Numbered from the stretch's first letter, positions 1 to 6,696 are shown. The stretch: DNA of 14,563 nt from Lachnospiraceae bacterium UBA3692 (GCA_002372815.1 DFIR01000076.1:1-14563), one strand, 5' to 3'. Translations and numbers: made by a program. Notes: generated by a model not told the origin, from the letters alone.

Positions 1-64
1 GGCGCAAGTTTGTTTTTATAGTACCCACGGCATCTGGAAAAGTCAATGAGAAGCACTGTGAAAA

Positions 65-73
65 TGTTATAAA
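65..73 (+). promoter_or_regulatory. Candidate extended -10 promoter for mtaB
   Basis: TGT followed by TATAAA forms a TGn-type extended -10 element about 27 bases before the mtaB start codon. No good -35 box stands 16-18 bases upstream, which is usual for extended -10 promoters. A GGGAGAG ribosome site follows at about 88-94. This is a pattern call only. Confidence 0.35.
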
Positions 74-99
74 CAATCGGAAGGACCGGGAGAGAACGG

Positions 100-1416
100 A
101 TGGCAGGGAGAGCGGCATTTCACAATCTGGGCTGTAAGGTCAACAGCTACGAGCTGGACCTCATGCGGCAGATCCTCGTGCAGGAAGGATACGAGGAGGT
201 CCCCTTCAGTGAGGAGGCGGATGTCTACGTGGTGAATACCTGCAGCGTCACCAATATCGCGGACCGCAAGAGCCGGCAGATGCTCCACCGCGCGAAGAAG
301 CGCAACCCGGAGGCCGTCGTGATCGCGGTCGGCTGCTATGTGGAGACGGACCGCGCCGGCGTGGAGAAGGACCCGGCCGTGGATCTGGCGATCGGCAGCC
401 GCGGCAAGGAGGACATCGCCCGGCGCCTGGCGGCCTTCCTGAAGGCGCGGGACGGAGAAGAGTGGCGGGACGATTCTGCGGACGCGCCGGCGGATCCCGA
501 CTGCGGCGGCAGTGTCTTCCTGCGCTCCCCCGGCCACACGCGCGCGTTCGTGAAGATCCAGGACGGCTGCAACCAGTTCTGCACCTACTGCATCATCCCT
601 TATGCGCGGGGGCGGATCCGGAGCCGGGACAAGGCGGAGATCTGCGAGGAGATCCGGCAGCTCACGGAGGAGAGCGGCGTGCGGGAGGTCGTCCTGAACG
701 GCATCCACCTGAGCTCCTTCGGGCAGTCCGGGAACGTGCCCTTCGACCCGGAGAAGGGCGGCAGGAGCCTGCTCTCGCTGCTCCGGAAGCTCCAGGAGAT
801 CCCGGGCCTGCAGCGGATCCGGCTGGGATCGCTGGAGCCCCGCATCATGACGGAGGAGTTCGTCAGCGGGATCGCGGGCCTGTCGAAAGTCTGTCCGCAC
901 TTCCACCTCTCCCTGCAGAGCGGCTGTGACGCCACGCTGAAGCGGATGAACCGGCACTACACGACGGAGGAGTACCGGACCTGTGTGGAGCGCCTGCGGC
1001 GCGCCTACGACCGGCCGGCCGTCACGACCGACGTGATCGTAGGTTTCCCCGGCGAGACGGAGGAGGAGTTCGCGCAGACCGTGCGCTTCCTGCAGGAGAT
1101 CGAACTGTACGAGATCCACGTCTTCAAATATTCCGTGCGGAAGGGGACGGTGGCCGCGAAGCTGCCGGACCAGGTGCCGGAGACGGTCAAGAACGAGCGC
1201 AGCGCGGTCCTCCTTGCAATGACAGAGGAGCAGGCGCGGCGCTACCGCGCGTCTTTCTCGGGAGAGAAGGTGCAGGTCCTGCTGGAGGAGAAGATCCCGA
1301 AGGGCGGCAGACTCTGCTGGCGCGGGCACACGGAGCGGTATGTGGAATGCCTGGTCCCGGTGCAGGAAGCCGGCGAGGCCGGGCAGGGAGATCTGGTGAC
1401 GGCGGTATACCCCTGA
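100..1416 (+). CDS. mtaB: tRNA (N6-L-threonylcarbamoyladenosine(37)-C2)-methylthiotransferase MtaB
   Basis: A 438-aa radical-SAM methylthiotransferase that adds a methylthio group to t6A at position 37 of ANN-decoding tRNAs, giving ms2t6A. The N-terminal UPF0004 domain opens with GCKVNSYE, the MtaB hallmark (MiaB has a different GCQMN-like opening). It supplies three cluster cysteines, C12, C48 (NTCSVTN) and C79 (GCY). The radical-SAM cluster is CNQFCTYC with C157, C161 and C164. A TRAM-like tail follows after about residue 370. Length fits the family. The ATG at 100 has a GGGAG site at normal spacing. The gene stands alone, with about 170 bases to the next gene. The MtaB assignment over MiaB or RimO rests on the GCKVNSYE start and the CNQFCTYCIIPYARG core. 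Confidence 0.95.
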   Translation: MAGRAAFHNLGCKVNSYELDLMRQILVQEGYEEVPFSEEADVYVVNTCSVTNIADRKSRQMLHRAKKRNPEAVVIAVGCYVETDRAGVEKDPAVDLAIGSRGKEDIARRLAAFLKARDGEEWRDDSADAPADPDCGGSVFLRSPGHTRAFVKIQDGCNQFCTYCIIPYARGRIRSRDKAEICEEIRQLTEESGVREVVLNGIHLSSFGQSGNVPFDPEKGGRSLLSLLRKLQEIPGLQRIRLGSLEPRIMTEEFVSGIAGLSKVCPHFHLSLQSGCDATLKRMNRHYTTEEYRTCVERLRRAYDRPAVTTDVIVGFPGETEEEFAQTVRFLQEIELYEIHVFKYSVRKGTVAAKLPDQVPETVKNERSAVLLAMTEEQARRYRASFSGEKVQVLLEEKIPKGGRLCWRGHTERYVECLVPVQEAGEAGQGDLVTAVYP

Positions 1417-1481
1417 CGTGCGGCAGATTCCGCACAGGCAGATCCTGCCGCCAAAGCGGAATTTTGCGACACTTCGGAGGC

Positions 1482-1505
1482 ATTCCCCGGGGAATATGCT
1501 AAGAT
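1482..1505 (+). promoter_or_regulatory. Palindrome plus extended -10 upstream of the hydrolase
   Basis: A perfect 14-base palindrome (ATTCCCCGGGGAAT, 1482-1495) ends two bases before TGC-TAAGAT (1497-1505), a plausible extended -10. The palindrome would sit in the -35/-10 spacer, the place for a repressor site. Two small GC stems (1418-1435 and 1437-1449) just after the mtaB stop have no T tract, so they are weak terminator candidates at best. Confidence 0.3.
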
Positions 1506-1589
1506 AAGAACAGGCGGGCCCTGCCGGACTTGCCGAGAAGTCCTGCTGCTGTGGACAGTGAAGGAGTAGACAACCAAGGGAGGAACATT

Positions 1590-2675
1590 ATGGAGAAGAC
1601 CGGAAAGAAGAATCCTCTGGTGCGTGTTCTTGGCATCATTCTGGCAGCCGTCGTCGTGCTGGCCGCCATTTGCTGCGCGCTGCAGCCGCGGGCGGTCTCC
1701 GCGGTCTGGCACAACCTGACTGTGGAAAAATATGATCTGGACAAGGAAGCCGCCTGGGAGAACGGCACGGCCTATATGAACGTCCCCTATGCGGACGTCT
1801 CCGAGGCACAGTACGTGAACATCTATGTACCTGCGGCGGAGGCGGGAGCGCCGCTGCCGAAGCTCTACGTCATCATCCACGGCGGCGGCTTCATCTCCAA
1901 CGACGCGGAGTCAAGACAGGCGGTGCTGATGTATCAGTACTTCCGCGACCACGGCTATGCCTGCGCGACCATCAACTACCGGCTGGCCCAGGAGGCCGGC
2001 TTCCCCGGTGCCGTGGAGGACTGCAAGACCGCGATCCGGTTCCTGCGGGCGAACGCGGCGCAGTACGGCTATGATGCCGATACTTTTGCCGTATTCGGGG
2101 AGTCTGCGGGCGGTTATCTGGCCACCATGTGCGCGGGTACCAACGATCAGGAGTTCAACGACCAGCCTTATATCGGCGAGGAGGAATATCTCGCGGCCGG
2201 CGGGGAGAAGTATTCCGCGGAACCTGACGTTCTCGTGGACTATTACGGCCATGTCGACAATGAGGGAGAGGCGGAGGACTGGAAACGCCTGGGGATCCCG
2301 AATATCGTGTTTAAGATCGCCAATTCCTGGATCACGGGCGACGTGCTGCATGGATATGAGGATATCCATTCCTATTTCTTCCGGAAGAACATGACGGAGA
2401 TGACGCAGGAAGAGAAGGATGTGGTGGACCCGCACACCTATCTGGCGGAGAACCTCGGGAACGGCCGCATCCTCGACACCTGGATCGTCCACGGCGACGC
2501 GGACATCACAGTGCCTTACCTGCAGTCGGAGAGGCTGTACGAGTACCTGAGCGGCCTGCAGGGCTCGGAGCACGTCTCCTATCATCTGGTCCCCGGCATG
2601 GGCCACGCCAGCGACCCGCTCTATTCGGACGAGATCCTGGGAGAACTGAAGGCGTTCTTGGACGAGAGGCTGTGA
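1590..2675 (+). CDS. Membrane-anchored alpha/beta hydrolase (esterase/lipase fold)
   Basis: A 361-aa alpha/beta hydrolase of the HSL/acetyl-esterase type. Residues 1-8 are basic and about 10-31 form one hydrophobic helix, so the enzyme is probably secreted and held to the membrane. The oxyanion-hole motif HGGGF begins at H97. The nucleophile elbow is GESAGG with S172. The acid is probably D305 in HGDADITVP, and the catalytic His is H339 in GMGHAS, so the full triad is present. The start at 1590 is chosen because AAGGGAGG (1576-1583) precedes it at good spacing. An in-frame TTG at 1530 would add 20 residues with no sign of a ribosome site. Substrate is unknown; small acyl or carbohydrate esters are typical for the family. 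Transcription ends at the hairpin just downstream. Confidence 0.88.
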   Translation: MEKTGKKNPLVRVLGIILAAVVVLAAICCALQPRAVSAVWHNLTVEKYDLDKEAAWENGTAYMNVPYADVSEAQYVNIYVPAAEAGAPLPKLYVIIHGGGFISNDAESRQAVLMYQYFRDHGYACATINYRLAQEAGFPGAVEDCKTAIRFLRANAAQYGYDADTFAVFGESAGGYLATMCAGTNDQEFNDQPYIGEEEYLAAGGEKYSAEPDVLVDYYGHVDNEGEAEDWKRLGIPNIVFKIANSWITGDVLHGYEDIHSYFFRKNMTEMTQEEKDVVDPHTYLAENLGNGRILDTWIVHGDADITVPYLQSERLYEYLSGLQGSEHVSYHLVPGMGHASDPLYSDEILGELKAFLDERL

Positions 2676-2694
2676 CAGCGAAGATGATCATTAT

Positions 2695-2736
2695 AAAAGA
2701 CCCCTGTGCCTGTCAGTGCGGGCACAGGGGTCTTTT
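2695..2736. terminator. Bidirectional rho-independent terminator
   Basis: A perfect 16-bp inverted repeat (2695-2710 with 2721-2736) with a 10-base loop. The GC core CCCCTGTGCC is flanked by an A run on one side and TCTTTT on the other, so it works on both strands. It lies between the convergent hydrolase (+) and CPBP protease (-) genes. Confidence 0.93.
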
Positions 2737-2747
2737 ACTGCAGAAGG

Positions 2748-3614
2748 TTATGAACGCCGCAGGAGCAGGACGGCTGTCACAAGCAGCGGCAGCCCCGCGA
2801 TGATGCCGATCATGGAGGGGCCGAGGATCATCTGATCCGCATAGGCCGGGTCCAGGAGCAGGAGAGGAATGGCCGCAAAGGCATTGACCGCGCCGTGCGC
2901 CAGAGAGGGGATCCAGATGCAGTGCGTCTTCTCATACAGGACATCCAGCAGGATGCCGGTGCCGGCAGAAAAGACACAGAAGAGAATGGGTCCGAGAACC
3001 GGCGCGCCGGGGTACTGCAGGCCGTACTCATAGCCGGCCAGGACCATGATGGGCCAGTGCCAGGCACCCCAGATCACGCCGCCCAGGATCCTGCCGCCCC
3101 GTGTGCCGAAGCGGTCCCTGAGGCGGGGATACATGGCGCCGCGCCAGCCGATCTCTTCACCCAGCGCCGCCAGCATGTTGAGGAAGGGCGCCCAGGTCAG
3201 TGCCTGCACGGCGGAGACCGCCAGATAGCTCTGCGGTGTCAGCCCCTGCGCCTGCAGCTGCGCGAGGCCGGTCTCTCCGAGCTGCGCGATCAGGAATTTG
3301 CCGGTGGTGTCCAGACGGGCGGGGAAGATAAGAAAATAGAGCGCCGCGCCGACAGCTCCCAGTACAGCCGGGCCCAGCCAGGCTGCCAGGAAGGCTTTCC
3401 ATTTCCCTTCCCGCAGAGAAGGCTTCCAGCCCATCTCCCGCAGCGGGATTCCGGCGATCAGGGTCGCCGCACAGGGCGCGTACATGCTGCCGGTGAGGAG
3501 CATCCTGTAGAAGCCTGCCTGTCCCTGCCAGGCAAAATACGAGGCTGCGATCTGCATCGGCCAGGCGATGGCGAAGGCCGCGATCAGGTATTTGATCAGT
3601 TTCTCATCTTTCAT
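2748..3614 (-). CDS. CPBP family intramembrane glutamic protease (CAAX-protease-like)
   Basis: A 288-aa polytopic membrane protein with seven or eight hydrophobic segments. It has the CPBP/Abi signature: EExxxR as E153-E154-I-G-W-R158, the second motif GAWHWP with H186, and the third SLAHGAVN with H240 and N244. All predicted catalytic residues are therefore present. Bacterial members cleave within membranes or process peptides, and some give bacteriocin self-immunity; the substrate here is unknown. A GAAAGAGGTG ribosome site precedes the ATG. It starts 12 bases after the ribbon-helix-helix gene stop and is probably the last gene of the SPFH operon, ending at the shared terminator. Confidence 0.9.
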   Translation of the reverse strand: MKDEKLIKYLIAAFAIAWPMQIAASYFAWQGQAGFYRMLLTGSMYAPCAATLIAGIPLREMGWKPSLREGKWKAFLAAWLGPAVLGAVGAALYFLIFPARLDTTGKFLIAQLGETGLAQLQAQGLTPQSYLAVSAVQALTWAPFLNMLAALGEEIGWRGAMYPRLRDRFGTRGGRILGGVIWGAWHWPIMVLAGYEYGLQYPGAPVLGPILFCVFSAGTGILLDVLYEKTHCIWIPSLAHGAVNAFAAIPLLLLDPAYADQMILGPSMIGIIAGLPLLVTAVLLLRRS

Positions 3615-3626
3615 GGGGCACCTCTT

Positions 3627-3821
3627 TCAGATATCCAGTTCGATCGGTTCGTCGAGATGTTCCGAGACATATTTTCCGTTCTTCTTGCGCTGCCGCACGC
3701 ACTCGGTCAGAAGATATTCGATCTGGCCGTTGACGGAGCGGAAGTCATCCTCCGCCCACTGGGCGATTGCGTCGTAGAGCTTCTCATTGAGCCTGAGCGG
3801 CACCTGCTTCTTGGCTGCCAT
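3627..3821 (-). CDS. Small Arc-like ribbon-helix-helix protein
   Basis: A 64-aa protein with a ribbon-helix-helix layout: strand QVPLRL (6-11), helix 1 about 15-27, turn RSVNGQ (28-33, resembling the RSxNxxI signature of Arc/MetJ-type proteins) and helix 2 about 34-47, followed by an acidic tail. Such proteins dimerise and use the paired strand to read short palindromes. A strong AGGAGG (plus-strand 3831-3836) sits 9 bases before the ATG. It lies between the SPFH gene (106 bases upstream) and the CPBP gene (12 bases downstream). Small proteins of this type are often misnamed in databases as antitoxins or transporter subunits. No toxin gene is next to it. A likely role, by inference only, is autoregulation of this operon. 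Confidence 0.82.
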   Translation of the reverse strand: MAAKKQVPLRLNEKLYDAIAQWAEDDFRSVNGQIEYLLTECVRQRKKNGKYVSEHLDEPIELDI

Positions 3822-3852
3822 AGGCTGTCACCTCCTGCTGTATGGACCTGTC

Positions 3853-3877
3853 CCGGCCGGAGGCCGGCGCGCGCCGG
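3853..3877 (-). other. GC-rich hairpin between the SPFH and RHH genes
   Basis: CCGGCC-GGA-GGCCGG (3853-3867) overlaps a 14-base palindrome CCGGCGCGCGCCGG (3864-3877). The two can form alternative stems in the intergenic RNA of the minus-strand operon. No T tract follows, so it is more likely an mRNA processing or attenuation structure than a full terminator. Confidence 0.4.
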
Positions 3878-3927
3878 GCCGCCTGCGGGGGCAGACAGTC
3901 CGGCGTGCTTTCTTTATGCTGCCGTGA

Positions 3928-4971
3928 TCAATAGAGGCTTCCCGAGTTCACGATGGGCTGCGCGTCGTGGTTGCCGCAGAGCACGACCAGGAGATTGGAG
4001 ACCATGGCGGCCTTCCGCTCGTCGTCGAGGTCGACGATCTGCTCCTCACTGAGCTTGTCCAGAGCCATCTGGACCATGCCGACGGCGCCGTCGACGATCA
4101 TCTTCCTCGCATCGATGATGGCGCTGGCCTGCTGCCTCTGGAGCATGGCCGCGGCGATCTCCGGCGCGTAGGCGAGGTAGGTGATGCGCGCATCCAGGAT
4201 CTCGAGGCCGGCCTCGGAGACCTTGGACTGGATCTCCTCACGGATCCTTCTGGCGACGACTTCCGTGGAGCCGCGCAGGCTTCCGTCATCCGCCAGCCCG
4301 TCGCCGGTCGTGTCGACGTTCTGCGCCATGTCGTAAGGATAGATCTTGACGATGTTCCTGACCGCCGCGTCGCACTGCAGGCTCAGGTACTCTTTATAGT
4401 TATCGACAGTGAAAACAGCCTTGGCCGTATCCGCCACCTTCCACATGACCGCCACGCCGATCTCCACGGGATTGCCCAGGACATCGTTGACCTTCTGTCG
4501 GCTGTTGTTGAGCGTCATGATCTTCAGGGAGATCTTCTTGCTGGGAGACGTCAGGGACGACTCCGCCTTGCCCGTGGTCATCACGGAGAGAAGATCCGGC
4601 TTGTGACTGTCATCCACGTCCCGGCTCTGTCCGAGCTTCGTGCCGGCCGCAGGGTTCACAGCCGTGCAGAAAGGATTGACGAAATAGAACCCCGCATCCT
4701 TCAGCGTCCCGACATAGTTGCCGAACAGCGTCAGCACCAGCGCCTCCTGCGGCCCCAGGACCTTCAGCCCGAGGAAGAAGATCCACCCAAGGCTCATCCA
4801 GAGCACAGACACGATGATCATCGGGAAGCTCCCGTTCGCCAGTCCGGCAAGCAGCCCCAGGACGGAAACAATGTACAGCGCAATGACCAGAATCAGGACC
4901 AGAAGCCCGTTCCTGTTCCTGTCCAGCACATGCTCCTGTGTGACAGAAGGGGTATTCATGGTAGTTTTCAT
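3928..4971 (-). CDS. SPFH/band-7 (prohibitin-homology) membrane protein
   Basis: A 347-aa protein with two N-terminal hydrophobic helices (about 21-43 and 49-70). An SPFH domain follows, opening with GPQEALVLTLFGNYVGTLKD and GFYFVNPF from about residue 73. A helical, Ala/Gln-rich region with AYAPEIAAAMLQRQQASA comes next, ending in GNHDAQPIVNSGSLY. Stomatin-type SPFH proteins form ring or cage oligomers on membranes and often regulate membrane proteases such as FtsH or NfeD-type partners. No NfeD gene is adjacent; instead an RHH protein and an intramembrane protease follow on the same strand. GGAGG precedes the ATG, and a near-consensus promoter with an operator-like palindrome lies at 5005-5043. 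Confidence 0.9.
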   Translation of the reverse strand: MKTTMNTPSVTQEHVLDRNRNGLLVLILVIALYIVSVLGLLAGLANGSFPMIIVSVLWMSLGWIFFLGLKVLGPQEALVLTLFGNYVGTLKDAGFYFVNPFCTAVNPAAGTKLGQSRDVDDSHKPDLLSVMTTGKAESSLTSPSKKISLKIMTLNNSRQKVNDVLGNPVEIGVAVMWKVADTAKAVFTVDNYKEYLSLQCDAAVRNIVKIYPYDMAQNVDTTGDGLADDGSLRGSTEVVARRIREEIQSKVSEAGLEILDARITYLAYAPEIAAAMLQRQQASAIIDARKMIVDGAVGMVQMALDKLSEEQIVDLDDERKAAMVSNLLVVLCGNHDAQPIVNSGSLY

Positions 4972-5004
4972 TATCGGTTCCTCCGTTTGGAATGAGATAT
5001 TTAT

Positions 5005-5025
5005 GTGATATCAAAATAATATCAC
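5005..5025. promoter_or_regulatory. Operator-like inverted repeat overlapping the SPFH -10 box
   Basis: GTGATAT (5005-5011) and ATATCAC (5019-5025) form perfect 7-bp arms around a 7-base spacer. The right arm covers part of the -10 hexamer (5016-5021) of the minus-strand promoter, so a bound dimer would block RNA polymerase. The operon's own ribbon-helix-helix protein is an obvious candidate ligand, by inference only. Confidence 0.55.
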
Positions 5026-5043
5026 TTTGCGGTGCGGTGTCAA
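5016..5043 (-). promoter_or_regulatory. SigmaA-type promoter of the SPFH operon
   Basis: Read on the minus strand: consensus -35 TTGACA (5043-5038), a 16-base spacer and -10 TATTAT (5021-5016), one base off consensus. The SPFH start codon lies 45 bases downstream of the -10. This is the best-matching promoter on the minus strand of the window. Confidence 0.75.
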
Positions 5044-5101
5044 GAGGGGGGAGAAATATTTGTGGCTTGTTACGTACATCTTTCTTACATCCGCTATGCA
5101 G

Positions 5102-5148
5102 TGCCGTAAGAGTGCCGCCAGAGAAGTCGTTGCGGCAGTCTTACGGCA
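5102..5148. repeat. 17-bp hairpin with one mismatch
   Basis: Bases 5102-5118 (TGCCGTAAGAGTGCCGC) pair with 5132-5148 across a 13-base loop, with one mismatch (5112 against 5138). An alternative pairing is visible: CCGCCAG at 5115-5121 can pair with CTGGCGG at 5163-5169, which would break the inner half of this stem. No T tract follows on either strand, so it is not a plain terminator. Confidence 0.6.
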
Positions 5149-5187
5149 GGAGAGTACGTCGGCTGGCGGTGTGCATTGCACTTGCTT

Positions 5188-5226
5188 CTACGAGCGGTGC
5201 CCATTCGCCTTTTGCACCGCTCGTAG
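5188..5226. repeat. 13-bp perfect hairpin
   Basis: CTACGAGCGGTGC (5188-5200) and GCACCGCTCGTAG (5214-5226) form a perfect stem around a 13-base loop. It lies immediately beyond the minus-strand terminator and next to the 5102-5148 hairpin. Together they look like a structured RNA or a miniature repeat rather than random sequence. Confidence 0.6.
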
Positions 5227-5231
5227 GAACA

Positions 5232-5323
5232 CGCAAAAGACCCGGCTGCCTTCAGGCAACCGGGCCTTCCGCTGGGGATGTAAAATGTTTAGGGGGGTAA
5301 TTCCCGTGAGCTTTCGCTCACAG
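5232..5323 (-). ncRNA. Candidate small RNA ending at an intrinsic terminator
   Basis: On the minus strand, TATTAT (5334-5329) could serve as a -10, with start near 5323. The transcript would open with a GUGAGC-GAAA-GCUCAC hairpin (5321-5306), pass through a C-rich single-stranded stretch and end at the hairpin and U tract at 5264-5235, about 90 nt in all. The -35 (TTTCGA) is poor. The terminator has no annotated gene to terminate on this strand, which is the main reason for proposing an RNA. I do not recognise a known family. Confidence 0.3.
5235..5264 (-). terminator. Minus-strand intrinsic terminator
   Basis: On the minus strand CCCGGTTGCC-TGAA-GGCAGCCGGG forms a 10-bp stem including one G-U pair, followed by TCTTTT. 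On the plus strand the same position is a C-A mismatch and no T tract follows, so the minus strand is the working direction. It has no gene upstream of it on that strand. Confidence 0.7.
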
Positions 5324-5501
5324 TGCGTATAATAACAGGATGCAAACGATATCGAAAGGGGCAGAATTGACAAGTTTTTGGAGGTTTTTGACATAATCGT
5401 GTACAAATAAAAGAAAAATAGATGCTGCGGTGAAGGAAATGAACATAAAGAGAACATGATCGAACGCACATGGTGAGCAGGTAGAGGACGGCGGCAGGAA
5501 G

Positions 5502-5510
5502 TGCTATAAT
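5502..5510 (+). promoter_or_regulatory. Extended -10 promoter of the tRNA-editing gene
   Basis: TGC directly before a perfect TATAAT (5505-5510) makes a consensus extended -10. The -35 position (TAGAGG, 5482-5487, 17-base spacer) is poor. The predicted leader is about 40 nt to the ATG at 5556. Confidence 0.6.
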
Positions 5511-5555
5511 CAGCTGTAATTATCGGAAGTTTGGACGGGTCACAGAGAGCGGCAG

Positions 5556-6044
5556 ATGCAGTATATGGACAAAGCAGAGACACTCGCATACCTGACGGCG
5601 CGGGGGATCGCGTACGAGGTCACGGAGCATCCGGCGGTATACAATATGGAAGAGGCGGCGAGAGTGGCGCTGCCGTATCCTGAGGCGGACGCGAAGAATC
5701 TTTTTGTGCGGGACGATAAAAAGCGGCACTATTACATGATCACCGTGCGCGGGGATAAGCGGGTGGACTTGAAGGCATTTCGAAAGCAGTACGGGCTGAG
5801 GAGTCTGTCTTTTGCGTCGCCGGACGAGCTCATGGAGATCCTGGGGCTGGTGCCCGGGGCGGTCACGCCGCTGGGACTGCTGAATGATCAGGAGCGGAAA
5901 GTGGAGCTGTATCTTGATACAGAATTTACCGGGCGGATCGGGGTGCATCCCAATGACAATACCGCTACGGTCTGGATGGATACACAGGATCTGGTCAGGC
6001 TGCTCAGGGAACACGGTAGTAAGGTGATCCCGGCAGATGTGTGA
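5556..6044 (+). CDS. Prolyl-tRNA editing protein, PrdX/ProXp-ala (YbaK/EbsC fold)
   Basis: A 162-aa free-standing aminoacyl-tRNA deacylase that hydrolyses Ala-tRNAPro mischarged by prolyl-tRNA synthetase. Characteristic features are TEHPAVYNMEEA (23-34), ADAKNLFVRDDKK with the probable catalytic lysine K47, a YYMITVRGDKRVDLK strand, PGAVTPLGLLND, and GRIGVHPNDNTATVWM near the C-terminus. Length matches the PrdX group and is shorter than ProRS insert-bearing proteins. The ATG at 5556 follows AGAGAG at moderate spacing; an in-frame ATG at 5565 is an alternative. The rhomboid gene starts 13 bases after the stop, so the two are probably co-transcribed. YbaK (Cys-tRNAPro) specificity cannot be excluded, but the motifs fit PrdX better. 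Confidence 0.9.
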   Translation: MQYMDKAETLAYLTARGIAYEVTEHPAVYNMEEAARVALPYPEADAKNLFVRDDKKRHYYMITVRGDKRVDLKAFRKQYGLRSLSFASPDELMEILGLVPGAVTPLGLLNDQERKVELYLDTEFTGRIGVHPNDNTATVWMDTQDLVRLLREHGSKVIPADV

Positions 6045-6057
6045 TGAAGGGGAATAG

Positions 6058-6687
6058 ATGGTGGAGAATTCGACGGTGCGGGAGATCACGGAGACGATCC
6101 GGCGGGCGCCGGTGACGGCGGCGCTGACGGTGGGGTGTGTGTGCGTTTTTTTCCTGAGTGAGGCGATGGGGGAGCGTGTGTATGCGCGTTTTGCGCTGAC
6201 CAGCGAGGCGGTGCTGCGGCAGGGGGAGTATCTGCGGCTGCTGACGGCGGCGTTCCTGCATTTCGGGGTGCAGCATCTCTTCAATAATATGCTGATCCTG
6301 TTTCTGGCGGGCGGCGTGGTCGAGAGGAATCTGGGAAGTCTGCGATTTCTGTGCCTCTGCCTGGCGACAGGGGTCTGCGGCAATCTTGTGTCGGTCTTCT
6401 GGGACGCATATACCAATGCGCAGAGCATCTCCGTCGGCGCGAGCGGGATGGTGTTCGGCGTGATGGGCGTGATCCTGGTGATCCTGCTGCGCGTGCGGGA
6501 CCGGCTGGGAGAGGGTTCCACCCTGGGCAAGCGGGCGCTGCTGATGCTGGCGCTGTCCGTCTACAGCGGCTTCACAGCCGGCAACATCAACAACGCCGCA
6601 CACCTCGGCGGCCTGGCTGCCGGCGTGCTGCTGGGGCTTCTCTGGACACATGGGCGGACGCATTACGACCTCTCCGGACTGCGATGA
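6058..6687 (+). CDS. Rhomboid family intramembrane serine protease
   Basis: A 209-aa polytopic membrane protein with about six hydrophobic segments, the minimal bacterial rhomboid core. The catalytic serine is S129 in the GASG motif. The catalytic histidine is H182 in NNAAHLGG. The oxyanion motif HxxxN is H73-L-F-N-N77. All active-site residues are present, so it should cleave transmembrane helices of single-pass proteins. Its substrate is unknown. The AAGGGGA ribosome site lies just after the stop of the tRNA-editing gene. The paired palindromic element begins ten bases after its stop codon, and no classical terminator is seen before that. Confidence 0.92.
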   Translation: MVENSTVREITETIRRAPVTAALTVGCVCVFFLSEAMGERVYARFALTSEAVLRQGEYLRLLTAAFLHFGVQHLFNNMLILFLAGGVVERNLGSLRFLCLCLATGVCGNLVSVFWDAYTNAQSISVGASGMVFGVMGVILVILLRVRDRLGEGSTLGKRALLMLALSVYSGFTAGNINNAAHLGGLAAGVLLGLLWTHGRTHYDLSGLR

Positions 6688-6696
6688 CCGGCACGG

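Larger units (their letters stand above)
5044..5555. other. 512-base gene-free region with structured DNA
   Basis: No convincing coding sequence lies here on either strand; open frames through it are Cys/Ser/Arg-rich with no ribosome site. It holds two long hairpins (5102-5148 and 5188-5226), a minus-strand terminator (5235-5264), a short GTGAGC/GCTCAC hairpin (5306-5321) and the promoter of the next gene (5502-5510). Two TTGACA hexamers (5367-5372 and 5388-5393) lack good -10 partners at 16-18 bases. CATAAT at 5392-5397 is 19 bases from the first. Confidence 0.6.

Noticed and set aside
67..1329. Long (420-aa) open frame on the minus strand across mtaB
   Set aside because: It is antisense to a clear mtaB, with Arg/Leu/His-rich low-complexity content, no family motif and no ribosome site. 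It is a typical shadow in GC-rich DNA.
3627..3821. Toxin-antitoxin module based on the small RHH protein
   Set aside because: No toxin-like gene is adjacent; its neighbours are SPFH and CPBP membrane proteins.
2895..4052. 385-aa plus-strand frame across the CPBP, RHH and SPFH genes
   Set aside because: It crosses three well-supported minus-strand genes and shows no domain.
3967..4995. 342-aa plus-strand frame opposite the SPFH gene
   Set aside because: It is Asp/His/Arg/Gln-rich, antisense to a recognisable SPFH domain, and has no ribosome site.
5188..5589. 133-aa minus-strand frame in the gene-free region
   Set aside because: It is Cys/Ser/Pro-rich with no domain. It passes through an intrinsic terminator and the promoter of the next gene.
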